Below are positions 59,101-64,000 of a stretch of 64,000 nucleotides of DNA, one piece after another. Under the pieces are notes generated by a model. That model searched no databases, was not told where the DNA came from, and was given only the letters and a program-made list of their open reading frames with translations. Numbering within the stretch: position 1 is the stretch's first letter; the number at the start of each line of letters is the position of its first letter. Source of the DNA: Gordionus sp. m RMFG-2023 (taxonomy: Eukaryota; Nematomorpha; Gordioida; Chordodea; Parachordodidae); the NCBI RefSeq assembly GCF_954871325.1, contig NC_088775.1, positions 82,685,561-82,749,560 of the forward strand, written 5' to 3'. Made by a program: the position numbers and the translations under genes.

Positions 59101-62100
59101 TTTGAACATAAATAATAAGATTTTCCAGCATTAATATCATTAAATGGGATTATTTAGCTGCGGTTATAATCATTTTTTTTTATAAAAAATTTTAATTTAT
59201 CAAAAAATTATTTTATAAATTTTGAAGATATAATAGATAAATTAAAATTCATGAAAGATATTACCTATTTTCGGCTTTACATTAAAATTTAGTTTTTTTG
59301 ACGCCATGATAATTTCGTTTTGCGATAAATTATATATATACGCCCAGTAGCCGTTGATGGGCTAACTTATGTTAAAATATTATTTTTTGGTATGAAAAGG
59401 ATATCTTGTGCAGCTGGATAAAAAAAAGAATTTGCTGTCCTTTAGGGTGAAGAAAATTAATTTTTACTTCATCTCTAATTACATTCACTTCTTGTACAAA
59501 TCCTAACCACCAATCGTTTTCATATGCACATGTTACATATCTTCTAATCTCATCGATTAACAGATCCTCACGTGGATATCTCCACAATAAATGCCTGCGA
59601 ATTAAAATATAGTTTAGTGTTGAGTTTAGTTAAGCCAATCGGAAACACTGCATGAATTTTTTGTGTCCCGGGTATTGAGATAGATTTACTAAATCTATCA
59701 CTTAGCCTTATCTCTTCTTCCTCATACGGTATATTGGCATAAGAAAAATTTATATTTTTTATAGCTCTTTCGCATATTTATAAAATTGTAAAGGTGTAAT
59801 TATTTGATCAATATAAGGTCTTTGTAAGCTTGCCTTGGCAACTAACCGTTTTACTGTGCCGCCTATGCCGTCGCAGGCACTTTTACCATGGCTTTATTTA
59901 ATTTTATAAAAATAAATAAAGAACCTTTTGAACACCATGGTAGCAAACATTGATGAAGTTTTTCCTATTTTTATATTGCGCTGTTGAACCATAGTGAATT
60001 TTTTCTGGTGGAGTGTCGAATTTATTTTTTAAAAAATGAATCAAATGCTATTGGAATAAATGGAATGAAACAGTATTATGAATTAAGGATTCTGATATTA
60101 CCATACAACTTAGATTGTTTATTTGATCTCCTATTTTATAATAAATTGAGAATGGATGCAACGTAACTTGCGAAGTTGTCCAATGATAACCCTGAACTTC
60201 GTCTTGGACAATAAAGGAATAATTTTCTGAAAAGTCACAAATAATTAGATAGTGATTATTTTCTAAACTATTTTTAAGGTTATTGTGAAATGAACTTTGT
60301 TAGCAAATAAATGAATGGCTTATGAGAATATTCATTTTATCGAAAAAATAATTAATAAATTCGTCTGAAGATTGAGAAATAGTCTCCAGATTTGTTCTAT
60401 CTACCGAAACCCATTGTTTAAACGTAACAAGTGCTATATCATTTTTTATAAATAATTTTCCGATGGGTTCTTTTAAGAGTGCCGAGTCAGGACATTCGTT
60501 GCAGTCAACAAAATAACAAGTGGGTAACGGGGGATTGCAAATCATTCTGTCTATAACATCTCTATAAGTTGTTAATGTATCCTCACCATTTTTAGTCAAT
60601 GTTGCTAATTCACAGCCTAAAATCATAAGATTAATATTCTGGTGTATGCTACAAACACATACACTATTTGTTCGGCTAGCCCCTGCTAATATACAATTTT
60701 TGGTCTTAAGCTAGCAAATTTTGAAAATCCAATTGTTAAGTTTGAATTACTCGCCTTAAAATGATTATATATTTCAAATTATTATGAACTTTACCTTTTT
60801 TGAGCGTTCACTCGTTCCCCCTTATCAATGATAGATATGCAATCTTTTTTTCCTGGTAATACCCTACTAATTTCATCATTGCAAAAAAAATTTTTTAACA
60901 ATATCAACTGTTTTTTTATTGAGATATTTTGCAGGCTTTCGATTGGAGTTGAAAGAATCCCCTTTTCTTCTAAAATGATTTTGGAATTATATGGCATATG
61001 ATATCTAGCGTTGAATGTCGTTTTTATTTTATTTGCGCTCCAATTAGGAGGCAGAATGTTCAGCATCGGTTAGTTTTTTTTCTTAATAGGAGATATTCCA
61101 ATTTCATTTAGAGTTATATTGATTTTATCTATTGATGTTGATGCTGTGTGTTATTTACAAATTCTATCAGAATTTATATTTTCAATATTTTTTTGTGATA
61201 ACCGTTTGCGACATTTATCACAAATATAGTGTTCCGCCTCAATGTTTGGATATTGTGTCATTCACGTCATGACTTTACGCAAGTTCTTTTCATAATTAAA
61301 GTGTTTTGATTCTTTAAAAGGATTTACGCATTTATATTTATACATTATAAATAATTTTAAGAAGAAATATAATTAATATCAAAATATTTGTAAAATAAAA
61401 ATTAATTAATATTAGGTCAAGTGCATGAAAACTTGCTTTTATCTTTCAACAATTAATTATTATATTTTCTTGTAGGAGATATCGGAATCTTAACTATCTT
61501 TTTAGGAAATTCAATCATTTATTATAATAACTAATTTTTACAAGTTATCAATATAGCAATAATAATAAGTAAGCCTATCAAACGATCAATAAAATATTTT
61601 TTCCTGAATGCTGGAAAATTTTATTATTTATTTTTAAAAATGAAAAAAAGTTTAAAAAAAATAATAATTATAACAAAACACTTTATTTTAGAAAGGAGCG
61701 CCATCTATTTTTGAAAAAAATATTTATTTTTTGATTATTTTAATCGTAATAACAAAAAAAACCATGGCTGTCCCAAGTTCAATTTTTTTTTATGAATAGA
61801 TATAAGGTTAGAGAATAAGAAAATATTAAATTCAAAAAAATTTGGAAAGCGAAACACCCGGAATTTTTATGTTTAAATTTTATAACGTAAATAAAAACCG
61901 CAACAATATTATTTCAAAAAAATCCTTAATATTTAATAAAAGGCCTTTAATAAAGTTATTAAATGACATATAACTTATATTTTTAAAATCATTATTTTTT
62001 AACTTATCTCAATTTCAAAAAATCGTATTCTTCGAAAATAGGTCATTTTTGACACTTTTGACCATTGATATCTTTGGAACTATCATTACTAGGAAGCTAA

Positions 62101-63990
62101 AATTTTGGATTCGATGCTATTAAATGATATTCTCTCAGCATACAAAATTTTATCGAAATTAAAAAGGTCGGGCCGAAAAGTTATCGATTTGGTATGGAAT
62201 AACCCAAATACTATATGTCAGTAGTACCTTTTTCTTCATATGAAGATGATTTAACTCTGCCCAAGTCCCAGAACATATTTAAAGACATTAATTCCATTTG
62301 TAAGTGTGGATTTTGCCCAAATTCAAATATTTAAACATCAATGTCCAGCTCAAATCTAAAAAATATAAGAAGGTAAAAATATGAATTCAGGTTAAATTCT
62401 AGATAAAAATAATTTGATGAGAATCTGAATGAAGATTCTTGTGAAGAGGATCTAATAGAAAAAATTTGAAAATTAAAGATCATTCTTTAACCCTTTATAA
62501 CACAGGTGGGAGTATGTAAACACAGTCATTTAAAAAATACTAAAAATCTTTTGATATATTTGTCTGGATCTTTTAGTTGCTTAATATTTTTAGGTAAAAT
62601 ATATATGTGCAAATTTAATTTTGATTTTGTTTGGTAGTTCATGAGTTATAAAGGTTTTTTGAGCTCAGGGTTCACAAACTTTTTTCATCTGTTTTAGCAT
62701 TGATATATTAAGCTTATGCACTTTTTTTTTACTTTATACAACATCAAATGTATTTAAATAATTTTTTTAAATATATTATGTCATTTTAAAATAATTTGTC
62801 ACTTTTTAATTCTCTTGGCAAAAGCTGTCATAAAATTTTAAATTAACAATTGATTCACCTGTGCCATGAAGGGTTAAATATTTTTTTATTGATTCATCCA
62901 ATTGGAAATTTTATATATTAAATAATATACAACACTCCCCACTTCCACCCTCTTCGCCAATCGAATTTGGGTTCAGCACTGTGAAAACTATTAAGCACTA
63001 AGCGTTCTTATTTTTCTGATCAAAAGTTTTAAAATCAATTATTGTTAAGAATAAATAAAAAATTATTTCAAAATGAACTTATAATACATTATTTTTGTAT
63101 AATTTTATTTTTATTATCTATGGGGGAAAAAATTTATATATATAATATTTAATTTATATAAGTAATTAACGAATATCGCGTTTTTATTTATTGAATAGCG
63201 AAACGTGTTCATTTTTCTCAAGATAACGAGTAACGGCAACGCGTTCCTTTTTTTACGCATAACGAGTAAAGCGTTTTTTTTTGAAGTAACGTTTACAGCA
63301 CTAATTATATCATACACATCTGGCCCTTATTTTGTTATCAGAAATTGATTTTTATATTAAATAATTTAAATTAAGTTGAAGAGTGGATACATAATCACAA
63401 TAGTGTCAGGAAGATTTTATCCTTAGCGATTCCCTATTACATAGCTTGCGGTAGTCACACCTTAGCCTCCTCACAAAATAAATATAGGTTTTTGATCATG
63501 GAAAGATTTGGACCAGATTTGGAGAAGACCATTTTTAATCCCAATGTTCACAACAAGTGTAATGCTAACTTAAGGTCTATGATATGTCATATAGCGATCA
63601 GATTGGTAATACTTTAGTTATTTTTTTTAAACTAACTATAATAATTTATGAATTATATTTTTATACCTAGCTTTATGCTCTCCAATACATTCACGAAAAG
63701 GGGTATGTTCATTCTGACATTAAAGCCTCGAACATTGTTCCTGGAATTAGCAAATCACATTTACATCAAGTATTTTATTTGTTCCTATATTTTTTTATAA
63801 ATCTGAATTTTATTTTTTTTATAAATAAAATGTTGTTTTTTTTTAAATTGAAAGATATTTTTGTTAGACTATGGCTTGGTGTCAAAATACAAGTTTGAAG
63901 GCGAAAAACACAAAACTTTTAAAATCGATAATAAGAAAGGTCACGATGGAACCGTAGAGTTTACTAGTATCGATGCCCACAATGGTACAG
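56115..63990 (+). CDS. VRK1: Vaccinia-related kinase (VRK), seven exons seen, continues off the right edge
   Basis: Coding exons: 56115-56121, 56170-56304, 56347-56399, 58069-58138, 63376-63605, 63671-63769, 63855-63990 (243 codons plus 1 nt, all in phase). Exon 1 codes only ATGCCGG, giving MPAKKKPK after splicing. The glycine loop is GIGGFGAIYLA (38-48), the VAIK-like lysine K64 in YVAKIEP, then NNGPLFTEMHFYQRC, AIPYYIACGS, YRFLIMERFGPDLEK. The catalytic loop is YVHSDIKASN (D181, with VRK-type absence of the HRD arginine). DYG at 203-205 replaces DFG as in VRKs, and DGTVEFTSIDAHNG is the VRK signature. VRKs are nuclear Ser/Thr kinases acting on BAF and histones. The C-terminal part lies outside the window, so VRK1 versus VRK2 is not settled. 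Introns are 42-85 nt except the third (1.67 kb) and fourth (5.2 kb, transposon-filled). Confidence 0.93.
58036..58085. repeat. VRK intron 3/exon 4 segment duplicated inside a transposon
   Basis: ATGGCTTTATTTAATTTTAT and the following bases up to GAACCTTTT (58036-58077) are identical to 59888-59929 at 41 of 42 positions. The similarity extends to an ATGG at 58082-58085 matching the one at 59937-59940. The segment spans the splice acceptor and first coding bases of VRK exon 4. Confidence 0.85.
58549..62205 (-). mobile_element. DDE-type DNA transposon with about 650-bp inverted repeats, nested
   Basis: The left end GGGTAATTCCATTCCAAATC and right end, reversed, GGGTTATTCCATACCAAATC start inverted repeats that run about 650 bp (to about 59200 and from about 61560). 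A 4-bp flank AAAT is repeated (58545-58548 and 62206-62209). The interior (59370-61070) codes, on the minus strand, a decayed protein. The 4-bp target would fit the Sola superfamily, but I cannot confirm that. The arms differ by scattered substitutions, so the insertion is not very recent. Confidence 0.78.
59372..61066 (-). pseudogene. Decayed transposase-like protein of the nested element
   Basis: Blocks in order on the minus strand: NILPPNWSANKIKTTFNARY and VLPGKKDCISI (61066-60791); RTNSVCVCSIHQNINLM (about 60670-60620); CYFVDCNECPDSALLKEPIG (60626-60300 frame); CDFSENYSFIVQDEVQGYHW (about 60220-60165); SHGKSACDGIGGTVKRLV (about 59890-59835); WWLGFVQEVN and VKINFLHPKG (59587-59400). I recall these blocks, above all FxENYxFxxQDExQxxHW and CDGxGGxxKR, as one family abundant in invertebrate genomes such as Hydra and aphids. 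The acidic residues there are candidates for DDE catalysis. Several in-frame stops and shifts occur, plus an inserted 49-bp segment copied from VRK at 59888-59940. Confidence 0.72.
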
Positions 63991-64000
63991 GTTATATTAT

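Larger units (their letters stand above)
58180..63303. mobile_element. hAT-type element in VRK intron 4, interrupted by a second transposon
   Basis: Ends are TAATGCTGTAAAGTAAC (left) and GTAACGTTTACAGCACTA (right), flanked by ATTATATT (58172-58179) and ATTATATC (63304-63311), a 7-of-8 match. Subterminal zones repeat GTAACG/CGTTAC motifs (58200-58335 and 63170-63295). Subtracting the 3.66 kb inner insertion leaves about 1.47 kb, similar in size to the hAT derivatives at 12.2, 33.1 and 54.3 kb. No hAT transposase was recognised in the remainder. It splits an ancestral intron of only about 110 nt. Confidence 0.75.

Noticed and set aside
63521-63605. Possibility that the right-hand VRK exons are a separate pseudogene from those at 56-58 kb
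   Set aside because: Exon phases match across the 5.2 kb intron and the join (EQ-I-EEW) reproduces the VRK sequence order without gap or overlap.

Overview
The window is strongly AT-rich eukaryotic DNA with spliced nuclear genes: GT-AG introns, many only about 38-48 nt long, and acceptors with little or no pyrimidine tract. The recognisable host genes are an animal-type set: two synaptobrevin-like R-SNAREs, NME6, the rRNA methyltransferase FTSJ3/Spb1 and a vaccinia-related kinase (VRK). Together with abundant hAT transposons and non-LTR retrotransposons this suggests a small-intron, AT-rich metazoan, possibly a derived or parasitic lineage. The species cannot be named from the sequence.

Layout. 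1-574: last exon of an unrecognised gene entering from the left edge. 3148-5304: unrecognised four-exon gene. 7678-8187 (-) and 8744-16594 (+): two VAMP-like genes head to head; the second appears split by a 7.3 kb intron filled with transposon debris. 17148-18112 (-): complete six-exon NME6. 18210-21849 (-): an RTE-like LINE copy with an intact RT frame, ending about 100 bp upstream of the NME6 start codon. 24.2-25.9 kb: decayed Ty3/gypsy fossil. 26420-30661: a 4.2 kb fold-back hAT-type element made of tandem repeats in inverted arms. 33094-34467: hAT remnant. 34741-35573 (-): complete three-exon unrecognised gene. 38.4-40.9 kb: decayed LINE of a second family. 44647-51492 (+): complete nine-exon FTSJ3/SPB1, encoding 851 codons. 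52.3-55.5 kb: three hAT-type elements with target duplications. 56115 to the right edge (+): the first seven coding exons of a VRK gene. Its intron 4 holds a hAT-type element that is itself interrupted by a 3.66 kb DDE-type transposon.

The host genes do not form a pathway. They are unrelated housekeeping or trafficking genes separated by transposons. The dominant theme is the mobile-element load: at least eight elements have hAT-type ends (5'-YARNG termini, usually with 8-bp target duplications). Several have their own palindromic or GC-rich motif repeated just inside the ends. No prokaryotic-style operons, CRISPR arrays or convincing tRNA/rRNA genes were found. Gene models below were built by eye from splice signals, reading phase and family similarity. 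Phase consistency across all exons of NME6, FTSJ3 and VRK makes those three the most secure.
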